Shown in pieces: positions 6,717-16,037 of a DNA stretch of 37,977 bases. Each line of letters opens with the position of its first letter. Within the stretch, counting starts at the first letter, position 1. This DNA comes from Kiritimatiellia bacterium (lineage in GTDB: Bacteria > Verrucomicrobiota > Kiritimatiellia > UBA8416 > JADHWI01). The stretch lies in the NCBI GenBank assembly GCA_030744755.1, contig JASLPY010000053.1, forward strand, positions 1 through 37,977, in the 5' to 3' direction. The position numbers were made by a program, and so were the translations under genes. The notes under the pieces are model-generated. The model was not told where the DNA came from. It did no database searches and saw only the letters and a program-made list of their open reading frames with translations.

Positions 6717-9700
6717 ATGGCAAGGCGACTGCGTCGGTTCGGATTGCTGTTTATTGGGTGCGTAATACCGGTCGGAGTTCTTCTCCTGTTAATTGTCATG
6801 CCGCTCGCCCAGGCAAGGAAAGCCGCCGAAGCCGCCGCCGATATGGAGTACAGGGTCAGCCTGTACCAATCCATGATGGAACGCAGGGTTGCCAACGAAC
6901 AGGATCTCAACGACGAGATGCTTCTGGATTACCTACGATATGCGGTTCTGATGGTACCGGGAGAGGACTTCACCATGGCTTTTCATGGAGGGGTAATTCC
7001 TTACGAGAGCTTCAGCTTTCCGAAATCTATTCTCGATGAACTTACCCGAACCGAGCTCACCGGCGTTCCAACGTACTCCATAATCATGTGGATTGATCCC
7101 GTGACCTGGGAAACCGTTATCTTCGATGCGGCAAACGAGAAGGAAGTCATCCGTATCCAGCCCGACGGCAACTTCAACCCCATGAACCTGGTAACGGAGG
7201 TATGGGGAGACAGTGTCCTGATAGGAGCCAACAGCCAGGAGATCCTTGCCTCTCATTCCCCTTCGAGAATGTGGATGCAGTACGACCTGATGGATTCCAA
7301 GGACATTTCGGAACTCGTGATCCGATGGTCGGTCACCTCGAAGAAGCGCTCTTCCCTTCTTCCCGCCAGTCCCGTCGCCCGTAGTTCATCCCGCTCAATG
7401 AAAAGCAGTTCCTCGGATTTCGAGATTACGGCTATAACCAATACTGCATCGGGCATGGAACTAAGCATCCAGCTTCCGACCGCCTGGCCTTCCACTAACG
7501 ATGTGGACATCTTCGGAACGGATGATCTTATATCCCACTGGTGGGATCTTTTGGCCACAACCAACGGCAGCAACACGATTGCCTGGACGGATTCCACTAG
7601 CACCAACGACTCGGTAATCACAAGATACTACAACGTCGGCGACGGCGAAACGGATTCGGACTCAGACGGCTATACCGACGCCAGGGAAGAACTGATGTAT
7701 CACAGCGATCCCGATGACGAAGACAGCTTTCCGGTAACGGTCAGCGGCTCGGTCGTACATACCAATACGCCTCAGAGCGGATCCCTCTATGTTGTGGCGG
7801 TGACTGCATCCAACTCATGGGACTTGGGCAGGTCAACGAAACTGTCCTCAACGGGCAGTTACAGCGTCGTCGGCATCCCCAACCAGGACAGCTACTACAT
7901 AAAGGCATGGCGGGACTGGCATGCAAACGGCGAAGTCGATGACTGGGAGGCAACCGGTACCTCGACGAACTCCCCGATCTACCTTACGAACAGTATAAGC
8001 AATGTTGTTGTTACGCTAACCGACCCACCCGTCGGGATTGCGGGTACTCTGAGCTACACTGGCCGCCAGTCAGGGGTTTGCCGTACGATTGCGGTTGCGA
8101 CCTCAAACTCCTGGTCGACGAACAGCAGCGACGAGCTCGCAACTCCCGGCGATTTCTATATCAGCGGCCTTTCCCAGACGGATTACTGGGTGAAGGCATG
8201 GATAGACGCCGACAGCGACGGAGTGTTCGATACCAACAGCGAGGCCTCCGGCACATGGCCGAGCAACCCGATAGAGTTGTCAAACAGCGTATGGGGCGTA
8301 GATTTCCAGCTTACCGATGTTGACGATGATGCCGACGGCATGCCCGACTGGTGGGAAATCAAGAACTTCGGGAACACCAATCAGTCCGATTCCGGGGATT
8401 ATGACAGCGACACGATGCCCAACGGCTGGGAGTACACCTGGAACTTCTGCCCCACCAATGCTGCCGATGCCATGGAGGACATTGACGGGGACGGCTACTT
8501 CAATGTTTACGAATACCACCATGAAAGTAATCCGTGGAACAGCGATGCGATTCCGAGTATCGGCGGAGGCGGTGGCGGCGGGGCGCCTGATCCGACTGTA
8601 ACAGTTGTCACCAACGGAGGAACGACAATCCAAGCGGCTTTGGACCAGTCAACCAATGATTATGACATCGTTTTGGTCGAAGCGGGCACGCATTCCATCA
8701 CCAATGACATAGACTTTCCGACCAACATTGTCCTTCTCATTGCCGAAGACGGGGCTTCCGCAACGACCATAGAATCCGATGGGAATGTAAGGGTTATTGA
8801 ATTCAACGATCCCGTTACATCTCATACCGCGATAAACGGGTTTACCATAACTGGCGGACAGGCAGTGAAAGGTGGTGGTATTCGATTGAAGGAAGACGCC
8901 AGCCCGACAATCGTTTACTGCGTTGTATCGAACAACACAGCAACTGAAGATGGAGGCGGCATTTGGTGCGACAACGCTTCGCCCGACATCAGGAATTGCA
9001 CTTTTGCTGACAATCAGGCCTACGACGACGGCGGAGGTGCGTATTGCCAGGACGGGGGAACTCCGAAGTTCACATCCTGCTATTTCATCGACAACCTGGC
9101 CAAGGACAACGGCGGAGGCATGTGCTTCAAGGATTTCTCAACAGGAACGGTCGCCACATGCACCATTGATGGCAACACCGCCTATGACCATGGAGGAGGT
9201 ATTTACTGCCAGACTTCGTCGCCCTCAATCTCAGGCAGCCTTATTACGGACAATACGGCCGTGGACGGCGGCGGGATAGGATGCAAATCTTCGCAGGCAA
9301 GCGTAGTTGGGTGCATGATAAGCGGCAACTGGGCTCATGTCGACGGAGGAGGAATAAGGGCGAAGGACTCCCAGCCGGTCTTGCGAAGCACCGTCATAGC
9401 CAGAAACAAGGCCTTCGGGCATGGGGGAGGCGTCCAGGCCAAGGGAAGCCTGTCCGTCTTCACCCTTGAGAATTACACCATTGCCGACAACGAGTCCGAA
9501 CAGTCGGGAGGGGGTTTGTCGGTCACCGACTCGGCGGCGGTCACCAACAGCAACTGCATCATATGGGGTAATTTGCCTCAGCAGCTATCAGGAACGGTTA
9601 CATCTCTTTACTCATGCATTCAGGGCGGAGCGTCGGGAACCGGGATAGTGACGAATGATCCTTCGCTTACGCCCGTTTATTGTTCTCTTCGGGACGGATC

Positions 9701-12653
9701 TTCCTGCACCAACGTCGGCACGAACGCTGTCTGGATGACCGGGGCGTTCGACTTTGACGGAGAAGCCAGGATAGGCGACAGCATCGTCGACATAGGGGCT
9801 GACGAGTTGTATGATTCCGATGATGACGGGATGGGGGATGCATGGGAGTTACTCGCTTTCGGGAGCCTTGATATGGACGGAACCGCAGACAGCGACGGTG
9901 ACGAACTGAGTGATGCGGACGAGTACGCTTGGGACGCTGATCCTTTGGATGCCGACACGGACGATGATGGGGTGGGCGATGGAGCGGAAGTGGCGGGGGG
10001 AACTTCGCCGACCGAAGCTGATGACCCAGATCTGCTTACGCTTACGTTCTGCGTGGGAGATCCGAGTGGCAGCGGATCCGAAACTTATGAAATCAGCTTC
10101 AGCAACGACTTCGAAACGGTGATCGAAATGAATATGGTTACCGGAATGGTACAGACCTACGAACATGCCTTCCTGAAAGGCATGATCTACACCAACCGCG
10201 TAGATCACGGGGATACGGACGGGACTTCGGACTGCGGGACGAGTCCGGACTATGATTATAGCGCTAGGATCGAGGATCTGCCGGTGTCGACCAACGAAGC
10301 GTGGACATCAGGACCAGGCTTCATGATTCATGACCCGGACAGGATACTGGGAACTCATTATACAGCGGACTGCACAAGCGACTTCGCAGCAACCAACGGC
10401 TCCGGTTATGCCATCTTGTATGTTCTCCTGACAGATTTGGATGTGGACATCGACGGGGACGGCAATTTCGACGAGTTGGGGGACGACATTGCCGAAGATG
10501 ATGCTCCCGGGAAACTGGTATGCGTCAACTGGGATGATGACAACACCAACTCTACTGCGGACTACCTTGACAGCACCTACGACACCAATGAGAACGATCT
10601 GGTGGCGATGCGCCTGGATATTGGGCCGGCGAGCCTCGACATAGGAACGGTTGTTCTGGAGATCACCGAAGGAACGAACTTCATCAGCGTCTGGACAAAC
10701 AGGTTCAAAGGCGGATCGCCGTTGATAGGCGTAGGAGCATCGTCATCCACTAACTGGACGGTCGGTTCGGGAGGGGACATTACGGATCTCGGGGACTTCC
10801 CCTATACCAACCTGTGGGTCGAGGGCATAACGAACAGTTCCGAGGCGGGAGATGTTGAGGTCGTACTCAGTTACGAAAGCACGAACGGACTGGCCTGCTC
10901 CAGTGACTCAGTCAGGTTTACTGTTATCAACCCGAGACTTGTCCCCAACTATGATCGGGATGACGCTATAGACTCCGATGATGAGAATCGGCTCGCAACA
11001 AACGAGACGTTCCACTTTTGGATCAATAACGATGACGAAAGCAGTGTCGATTCCGGCAACGACATCCCAGGGGACGGTTCGGCTGATTCTGGGAACTACA
11101 GCGTGGATAGCGTTCGGGACCTCATCGACTTCTTTCCCGTATGGAATGATCTAAAGGACACGTTATCCGTTCTCAGCACAAATGATTACGATTACCTTCT
11201 GAAACACGAAAGTGGTGCAATGAAAGCGTTCGCTTGTAACGCGCTGCCGATCAGCAGCAGTCCAGACCTTAAGCCAGATTCACATCTTTACTCGACGAAT
11301 TTCGGCGATGCCTACGGAACATTCAGTGTTGGGCAAGTCACGCCCTCGGGGCTAGCCATGCCGCCTGGCTTCCTGAACGAGATCCTTAGCAATGATCGCG
11401 GTATCGTGTACCTCGAAGGCTGTTCGACAAACACAAACCCGCTTGTGCTGGAAATCCGTCGCAAGACGGATAGCATGACACTCTGCGAGGTAGAGATGCC
11501 TGTAAGCCTGTCGGGTGTAGAGAATATGTATCGTCACATCAACCTTCGGCCGAGTGGCGGTCTTGACTCTTCAACGAATGAACCCCCTAATTATCCGGAT
11601 TCACTGTGCAACAGCAAGAACCTGTTCTTTCTCCACGGGTTCAATGCCGATGGCGACGACGCTCGGGGATGGCACGCTGAGATATTCAAGCGTCTGTACT
11701 GGTCGGGATCGAATGCGAGATTCTGGGGGGTTACATGGAGGGGAGACGAAGGATCGTCTATAAACTACCAGGAGAATGTGTGGAATGCATTCTTGACGGC
11801 GTCAAACCTTGCCGTTGAAGTCGGTGGCGTATCGGGAACAAACAATGTGGTGGCCCACAGCTTGGGGAACATGGTTGTTTCTAGTGCGATTGAGGATCAT
11901 GGCTTATCTGTTAGCAACTACTTCATGCTGAATGCTGCGGTTGCTACAGAATGCTACGATCCTGCCCAATTCTCAACAAACAACTACATGGCCCATGATG
12001 ACTGGGATGGATACCATCCCAGGACATGGTGTTCAAAATGGTTCGAACTCTTCTCTAGCCCTGATGATCGAGCAGAACTGTCATGGCAAGATCGTTTCCC
12101 TTCCGCAGTCGCCGTGGGACTCAACCTGTATTCGTCTGGTGATGAGGTACTCGAAATCTACCCAGGAACACCAGGACCGTTTTCTGGCGGAATCTGGCAC
12201 CTGGAACGATATGCTTGGCATAAGCAGGAGACCCTAAAAGGTCGGACGCTTGTTGGGGGAATTCCAGTACCTGGCGGGACATCATGGGCCGGATGGGGGT
12301 TCAGCGAGGAATACACCATGGCCGAAGCGAACGACGCGACGGAGGCCAACCTGAGGACCAACACTGTCTTTCGCCAGGAGCCAAGCACGATGTTCTCATC
12401 GAACATTCTGACAGAAGCTGTGAATGGTATCCTGGCACAAGGAGTTCCGGCGCTGTCTTATCCGGCAGCCGTAACCAACATCAGTCTTGCTGGATTCTAC
12501 AATTTCGATGCCGAAGATAACCAACCCAACGGTTGGGGACGAAGTGGTGGGACATATGATACTCGTTGGTTGCATAATGATCTGAAGAATATGGCCTATC
12601 TCTATACTTATTCACTCTTCGATAGAATTGTGTCGGAAGGAGCATTGGAATGA
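6717..12653 (+). CDS. Giant multidomain surface protein with beta-helix and C-terminal lipase-like domain
   Basis: This encodes 1978 aa, with AAGGGG 8 nt before the ATG. Order by residue: 1-35 membrane anchor or signal (LLFIGCVIPVGVLLLLIVMP); ~36-300 unique region; ~308-336 TSP3-like Ca-binding repeat; ~337-530 two carboxypeptidase-regulatory-like beta domains; ~532-611 TSP3-like; Gly-rich linker ~613; ~628-980 right-handed beta-helix with recurrent GGGI/GGGGI turns; ~1030-1100 more Asp-rich repeats (DADTDDDGVGDG); ~1105-1480 beta-rich. The C-terminus (~1630-1978) looks like an alpha/beta hydrolase: FFLHGFNADGDD with H1640, and VAHSLGN with putative nucleophile S1715 (AHSLG variant of GxSxG). 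The layout suggests an exported adhesin or effector with a lipase/esterase tip. Its stop overlaps the next start (ATGA), so the downstream gene is probably made with it. Confidence 0.88.
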   Translation: MARRLRRFGLLFIGCVIPVGVLLLLIVMPLAQARKAAEAAADMEYRVSLYQSMMERRVANEQDLNDEMLLDYLRYAVLMVPGEDFTMAFHGGVIPYESFSFPKSILDELTRTELTGVPTYSIIMWIDPVTWETVIFDAANEKEVIRIQPDGNFNPMNLVTEVWGDSVLIGANSQEILASHSPSRMWMQYDLMDSKDISELVIRWSVTSKKRSSLLPASPVARSSSRSMKSSSSDFEITAITNTASGMELSIQLPTAWPSTNDVDIFGTDDLISHWWDLLATTNGSNTIAWTDSTSTNDSVITRYYNVGDGETDSDSDGYTDAREELMYHSDPDDEDSFPVTVSGSVVHTNTPQSGSLYVVAVTASNSWDLGRSTKLSSTGSYSVVGIPNQDSYYIKAWRDWHANGEVDDWEATGTSTNSPIYLTNSISNVVVTLTDPPVGIAGTLSYTGRQSGVCRTIAVATSNSWSTNSSDELATPGDFYISGLSQTDYWVKAWIDADSDGVFDTNSEASGTWPSNPIELSNSVWGVDFQLTDVDDDADGMPDWWEIKNFGNTNQSDSGDYDSDTMPNGWEYTWNFCPTNAADAMEDIDGDGYFNVYEYHHESNPWNSDAIPSIGGGGGGGAPDPTVTVVTNGGTTIQAALDQSTNDYDIVLVEAGTHSITNDIDFPTNIVLLIAEDGASATTIESDGNVRVIEFNDPVTSHTAINGFTITGGQAVKGGGIRLKEDASPTIVYCVVSNNTATEDGGGIWCDNASPDIRNCTFADNQAYDDGGGAYCQDGGTPKFTSCYFIDNLAKDNGGGMCFKDFSTGTVATCTIDGNTAYDHGGGIYCQTSSPSISGSLITDNTAVDGGGIGCKSSQASVVGCMISGNWAHVDGGGIRAKDSQPVLRSTVIARNKAFGHGGGVQAKGSLSVFTLENYTIADNESEQSGGGLSVTDSAAVTNSNCIIWGNLPQQLSGTVTSLYSCIQGGASGTGIVTNDPSLTPVYCSLRDGSSCTNVGTNAVWMTGAFDFDGEARIGDSIVDIGADELYDSDDDGMGDAWELLAFGSLDMDGTADSDGDELSDADEYAWDADPLDADTDDDGVGDGAEVAGGTSPTEADDPDLLTLTFCVGDPSGSGSETYEISFSNDFETVIEMNMVTGMVQTYEHAFLKGMIYTNRVDHGDTDGTSDCGTSPDYDYSARIEDLPVSTNEAWTSGPGFMIHDPDRILGTHYTADCTSDFAATNGSGYAILYVLLTDLDVDIDGDGNFDELGDDIAEDDAPGKLVCVNWDDDNTNSTADYLDSTYDTNENDLVAMRLDIGPASLDIGTVVLEITEGTNFISVWTNRFKGGSPLIGVGASSSTNWTVGSGGDITDLGDFPYTNLWVEGITNSSEAGDVEVVLSYESTNGLACSSDSVRFTVINPRLVPNYDRDDAIDSDDENRLATNETFHFWINNDDESSVDSGNDIPGDGSADSGNYSVDSVRDLIDFFPVWNDLKDTLSVLSTNDYDYLLKHESGAMKAFACNALPISSSPDLKPDSHLYSTNFGDAYGTFSVGQVTPSGLAMPPGFLNEILSNDRGIVYLEGCSTNTNPLVLEIRRKTDSMTLCEVEMPVSLSGVENMYRHINLRPSGGLDSSTNEPPNYPDSLCNSKNLFFLHGFNADGDDARGWHAEIFKRLYWSGSNARFWGVTWRGDEGSSINYQENVWNAFLTASNLAVEVGGVSGTNNVVAHSLGNMVVSSAIEDHGLSVSNYFMLNAAVATECYDPAQFSTNNYMAHDDWDGYHPRTWCSKWFELFSSPDDRAELSWQDRFPSAVAVGLNLYSSGDEVLEIYPGTPGPFSGGIWHLERYAWHKQETLKGRTLVGGIPVPGGTSWAGWGFSEEYTMAEANDATEANLRTNTVFRQEPSTMFSSNILTEAVNGILAQGVPALSYPAAVTNISLAGFYNFDAEDNQPNGWGRSGGTYDTRWLHNDLKNMAYLYTYSLFDRIVSEGALE

Positions 12654-13648
12654 GGAACATCACTGGCATTTCCCAAAGGGTGGCGTTACTGTTTGTCTCT
12701 GTCTTCGCATGTACCGTTTATGCCGCTTCGCCTGAACTCGATAAAGCGAAGAGCGACGGAGCTGAAGGAAGAGTCACAATTCGAGTTGTCAACTCACAGG
12801 CATTGCCGGTGAAAGGGGCACATATCAGCGCTGGTTTCTATAAGCCAAAGAGAAGCAATGCCGTGATAGAAGGGCAGACGGATACGAACGGCGTGTTTGT
12901 CGCGACAGGCAAATCGACCTCTGACATGCGCTATACGATTACCAAGCGGGGTTTTTACAAGACGAGCTCAACCTACAATTTCTATCGCCACAGAGGATCA
13001 CCGCCCGTAGTCAACGGTCGATGGCAACCGTGGAACCCCCTTGTGCCTGTTCTGCTGAAAGAGAAGAAGAACCCAATTTCGATGCATGCACGGAGCGTAG
13101 ATACCGTGATCCCTGCTCTTGATCTCCCTTTGGGGTTTGACGCTGAGAAGGGTGATTGGGTCACTCCATATGGTCAGGGAACGGTGTCGGATTTCGTCTT
13201 CACATACAGCTCGGAGGTTCAGAATCCTTGGACGTTCTCAAAGACCCTTGCCATTGCATGTACTGGCGAGATGGATGGGATCCAACAGGTTGCATTGAAT
13301 GTCACCAGTGATTTGGGATCAGAACACCAAGCTCCTCAGGAAGGGTATCAAAAAGAGTTTGCGCTTTCCTATATGCGTACCCGCAAGAAGGTTTTGGAAG
13401 AAAATGCGCTAAAGGCTAATCAGTATTTGGCCTTTCGAGTGCGGACGGTTCTGGACGAGAATGGCAAGATTGTCAGCGCATATTACGGGAAGCTCTATCC
13501 ACCTTTGAAATATGGCCTTATGGGCAAAGAACATCGACTGATGTTTACATGCTACTTCAATCCAGAAGGTACGCGGAACATCGAATTTGATCCTGAAAAG
13601 AACCTCTCTGCTCCTCTCACCAGAAAAGAGAGAGCATGGAGGCCATAG
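12650..13648 (+). CDS. Secreted partner protein translationally coupled to the giant protein
   Basis: This encodes 332 aa. The ATG overlaps the giant gene's TGA and AAGGAG lies 7 nt upstream, inside the giant gene. A signal peptide (MRNITGISQRVALLFVSVFACTVYA) precedes a transthyretin/carboxypeptidase-regulatory-like Ig fold at ~45-135 (RVVNSQALPVKGAHISAGFY ... TDTNGVFVATG). A ~190-residue domain of unknown type follows, with motif DLPLGFDAEKGDWVTPYG. No enzyme motif is visible. Tight coupling to a protein ending in a hydrolase domain allows a role as chaperone, periplasmic inhibitor or assembly partner, but that is inference. I do not recognise the C-terminal domain. Confidence 0.75.
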   Translation: MRNITGISQRVALLFVSVFACTVYAASPELDKAKSDGAEGRVTIRVVNSQALPVKGAHISAGFYKPKRSNAVIEGQTDTNGVFVATGKSTSDMRYTITKRGFYKTSSTYNFYRHRGSPPVVNGRWQPWNPLVPVLLKEKKNPISMHARSVDTVIPALDLPLGFDAEKGDWVTPYGQGTVSDFVFTYSSEVQNPWTFSKTLAIACTGEMDGIQQVALNVTSDLGSEHQAPQEGYQKEFALSYMRTRKKVLEENALKANQYLAFRVRTVLDENGKIVSAYYGKLYPPLKYGLMGKEHRLMFTCYFNPEGTRNIEFDPEKNLSAPLTRKERAWRP

Positions 13649-13831
13649 GATCATTCGTCATCATGGGAACAAGATGAATGGACCCTCACAACCCCATCAG
13701 CATCAGGACGCATCGCAGAACCAGCCCCAGCTCCCAGCAGCATTGCTTTGACCCTGCGGCGTTCTTCACCCCGGTTCTTCAACCCTAAGTATTGCCTTGT
13801 GATAGAGTGCTAACTAGCGTAGGAGGAGACC

Positions 13832-14512
13832 ATGATTGCGATACAAAAAGGAATGGCAATGGCCCTTTTGGCTGTAGGGATCGTTCTTGCATCCCTGAGC
13901 AACGCACAACAGGAAGACCAAGCTGAGATGGAAAGAGATGAAGGCCTTCCAACCAAGAAGCAAGTCGTCCAGCTTCTCTTTCCGTGTAGTTTTGATATGC
14001 CTTCCAAACAAGAGGTCGAGAACATGAATCGTGTAATGTCATTCGGCTCACCCGTTCTTCCTGTCCTTGGTGCCATCCTAGCAGAGCGGGACGACCCGCT
14101 TGACGTGAATCGTGTCCTGGACGTTGCCTCACGCATTGATGGAGACAAAACTCCCCTCCTAAGGGAATTGCCTGCCCTTCTCAAGATGCCTCACTGGCGG
14201 ATAAAGGTCAATGCGATCAAAGCACTCCAGAGATGGGGGGATGTGGATGACTGCAAGTACATCCTTCCACTGGTATCGACAGAGGAAGAGCGTGTCCGCC
14301 TTCACGCGCTTCGGGCGCTAGGGCAGTTGGGTAATCTCAGTGTTGCATCCGAGCTGGAAAAGGTACTGACTCACCATAAGACCCTGGTCTCTGCAGAGAA
14401 ACAGAAGACTGATTCCACTCTCAAATATGGGTACCGTGCTCTCAGCAACATTGTTGAGCGGACAGCTACACAGCACTTAGAGCAGACACCTGACTCAAGT
14501 GAAGACAAATAG
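13832..14512 (+). CDS. Secreted HEAT-repeat protein
   Basis: This encodes 226 aa and starts after a strong AGGAGGAGACC ribosome site. The signal peptide is MIAIQKGMAMALLAVGIVLASLSNA. Residues ~70-195 hold HEAT/PBS-lyase-type helical repeats (VNAIKALQRWGDVDDCKYI; RLHALRALGQLGNLSVASEL), a scaffold for protein-protein contacts. The tail is polar. It is the last gene of unit 1, 183 bp after the secreted partner gene. The exact role is unknown. HEAT proteins are common in this phylum and occur twice more in this window (19922, 28201), so this one could be shared with the host lineage instead of being element-specific. Confidence 0.75.
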   Translation: MIAIQKGMAMALLAVGIVLASLSNAQQEDQAEMERDEGLPTKKQVVQLLFPCSFDMPSKQEVENMNRVMSFGSPVLPVLGAILAERDDPLDVNRVLDVASRIDGDKTPLLRELPALLKMPHWRIKVNAIKALQRWGDVDDCKYILPLVSTEEERVRLHALRALGQLGNLSVASELEKVLTHHKTLVSAEKQKTDSTLKYGYRALSNIVERTATQHLEQTPDSSEDK

Positions 14513-14620
14513 CAGAAGCGGCTTAACGGTAAGCGTCCGGGGATGCACCTCATTTGCAGATTGCAGCATGCACCTTTTATCACATCCCCTTGTCCATGCC
14601 CCTTTCCGTACAGAAACACA

Positions 14621-14758
14621 AGTGGCAAAAAAGTGGCAACTTTTGACCCTCGAAACGGCGAAAACGGGAAATATGCGAATTCTGATAAGCTGCACAAGCT
14701 GTTGATACTGTTGTAATTAGGCTCATATCAACGACTTACACACAATGCCTGTCCTGCC
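14621..14758 (+). repeat. Right end of unit 1: arm sites plus 46-bp block
   Basis: AGTGGCA occurs at 14621 and 14632, followed by CAACTTTTGACCC. Then come ATTCTGATAAGCTGCACAA (14679-14697) and a 46-bp block at 14710-14755 that is identical to 16098-16143. The block contains ATCAACGACTTAC, a relative of the AGCGACTTAC found after each tRNA half. It ends at the anticodon-stem half-site CTGCC (14754-14758). The conservation between two unit ends with different cargo argues for selection as recombination sequence. 14513-14620 holds no gene I can see. Confidence 0.8.
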
Positions 14759-14803
14759 TTCACACGGTAGAAGTCACAGGTTCGAGTCCTGTATCGCCCA
14801 CCA
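14759..14803 (+). other. tRNA-Val(CAC) 3' half at the unit 1/unit 2 junction
   Basis: Loop TTCACAC (14759-14765, anticodon CAC) is followed by stem strand GGTAG, a variable loop, a T-arm (CACAGGTTCGAGTCCTGT), acceptor strand ATCGCCC and CCA (14801-14803). There is no D-arm or 5' acceptor strand upstream, so this is half a tRNA gene. The sequence just before it (CTGCC, element-derived) pairs with GGTAG (four Watson-Crick pairs and one G-U), so the anticodon stem-loop is restored although the tRNA is not. This is the signature of a tyrosine-recombinase attachment site at an anticodon loop. Confidence 0.85.
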
Positions 14804-14821
14804 TATAACCTGTTCATAATA

Positions 14822-14856
14822 AGCGACTTACGCAATCCTGCGAGTCGCTCTTTTTG
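14822..14856 (+). terminator. Hairpin with T-tract after the tRNA-Val half
   Basis: AGCGACT (14822) pairs with AGTCGCT seven for seven, with an inner GCA/TGC, and is followed by CTTTTTG. This is a canonical intrinsic terminator for the tRNA half it follows. Its left arm doubles as the AGCGACTTAC motif common to the element ends. Confidence 0.7.
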
Positions 14857-14870
14857 TGCCCGAATTCCCA

Positions 14871-14900
14871 AGTGGCAAATCTAGTGGCAACTTTTGACCC
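14871..14900 (+). repeat. Left-end arm sites of unit 2
   Basis: AGTGGCA occurs at 14871 and again at 14883, 12 bp apart, followed by CAACTTTTGACCC to 14900. Spacing from the tRNA CCA end (68 bp) matches unit 1 (70 bp). A GGAATGGGC motif shared with unit 1 follows near 14947. The stretch 14901-15052 otherwise holds only the upstream region of the lipoprotein gene. Confidence 0.75.
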
Positions 14901-15052
14901 GAATTCTGCCATGGGGGGGATTTTCCGGTAGGGAAAATGGACAGGAATGGGCGACAGGAAAGCAACGATCTGTTTCCGCTTGGACTTGCCTTGAATCCAT
15001 TTCTCTTCCCCGCTAACCTGCCTCTGATAGCAGTAGAGGTAAAGGGGCGAAC

Positions 15053-15868
15053 ATGAAGATACGAAATCCGTCCGTAGGAATAGCCTGTCTGTTCATTTGC
15101 TTGTTTGCCCTTCTTTGGACAGGCTGTTCCGAGAGGACTGAAATCGACTTGCAGAGAACTGAACTTGACCTTGCAGAGAATCTGAAGCTTCAAGAGGTCT
15201 ATTGTGCAGGCAGCGACCTGACGGAGCTTAGCCTATCAGCGAACACGAATCTGACTTCGCTTCAGTGTTTTGGCAACGACCTGACGGAGCTTGACCTGTC
15301 CGCAAACACGAACCTGGTTTTGCTCAACTGCGACAACAACAATCTGACCGAACTCGACCTATCAGCAAACACGAACCTGACTAAACTCATCTGCTGCAAC
15401 AACAAGCTAACCGAACTCGATCTGTCAGAGAATCCGAAGCTTGAAGTGGTTGATTGCTGCAATAACAAGCTGACCGAGCTTGACCTGTCAGAGAATCCGA
15501 ACCTGACTGAACTCGACTGCTACGACAACAATCTGACCGAACTTGACCTGTCAGCAAACAAGGAACTGACTTGGCTTGACTGTGACAACAACAAGCTGTC
15601 CATACTTGACCTGTCAGCAACCCCAAAGCTGATTTTGCTCTACTGCTACAACAACAACCTGACTGAACTCGACCTGTCAGAGAATCCAAACCTGACTGAA
15701 CTCCGCTGCAAAGAGAACAACCTGACTGAACTCGACTTGTCAGAGAATCCGAAGCTTGAATGGGTTTATTGCGGGAAGAATCCCATCAAGGAAATCATCG
15801 TAGCGGATACAAACAACCTGCCCCGTGTCTTCCACTACGATGGCAACCCAATCATTCGGGAGCCGTAG
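15053..15868 (+). CDS. Leucine-rich-repeat lipoprotein, sole cargo of unit 2
   Basis: This encodes 271 aa, with AAAGGGG upstream of the ATG. The N-terminus is a lipoprotein signal (LLWTGC lipobox, Cys at residue 25), so the protein is probably lipid-anchored and surface- or periplasm-facing. From about residue 40 to 250 it consists of nearly perfect 21-residue leucine-rich repeats (consensus LTELDLSxNxxLxxLxCxxNN, about ten copies). Each carries a Cys and an Asn ladder, close to the repeat type common in Bacteroidota and PVC surface proteins. Such solenoids bind proteins or glycans. DNA identity between repeats is high, which favours repeat gain and loss. It is the only intact gene between the two tRNA halves and ends 7 bp from the converging recombinase remnant. 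Confidence 0.92.
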   Translation: MKIRNPSVGIACLFICLFALLWTGCSERTEIDLQRTELDLAENLKLQEVYCAGSDLTELSLSANTNLTSLQCFGNDLTELDLSANTNLVLLNCDNNNLTELDLSANTNLTKLICCNNKLTELDLSENPKLEVVDCCNNKLTELDLSENPNLTELDCYDNNLTELDLSANKELTWLDCDNNKLSILDLSATPKLILLYCYNNNLTELDLSENPNLTELRCKENNLTELDLSENPKLEWVYCGKNPIKEIIVADTNNLPRVFHYDGNPIIREP

Positions 15869-15875
15869 ATCGTCA

Positions 15876-16037
15876 CTATCCCACCACCTTCGCCAACCTT
15901 TCCCCAACCATCCCAACCGCCTTCAAATGGCTCTCAAAAGTATTGCTGACGTAACGCTCAAGTGTCCTCGTCTGCGAATGGCCCATCAATCTTGCCAAGA
16001 GAGCCTCGGGTGGTAAATCCGTGGTAAATTTCCGCCC
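15876..16037 (-). pseudogene. Tyrosine recombinase (integrase) C-terminal remnant
   Basis: On the minus strand a 53-codon frame ending at 15876 reads PPEALLARLMGHSQTRTLER-Y-VSNTFESHL...VVG. LMGHS carries the conserved second catalytic His/Gly-His block of tyrosine recombinases, and the Tyr nine residues after the His of GHS is at the position of the nucleophile. The frame is closed by TGA upstream and lacks the N-terminal arm-binding and core-binding domains, as well as the catalytic Arg. It adjoins the right-end arm repeats of unit 2 directly, so most of the gene has been deleted, leaving end plus tail. It is non-functional alone, but it identifies the enzyme class that made the tRNA junctions. 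Confidence 0.75.
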
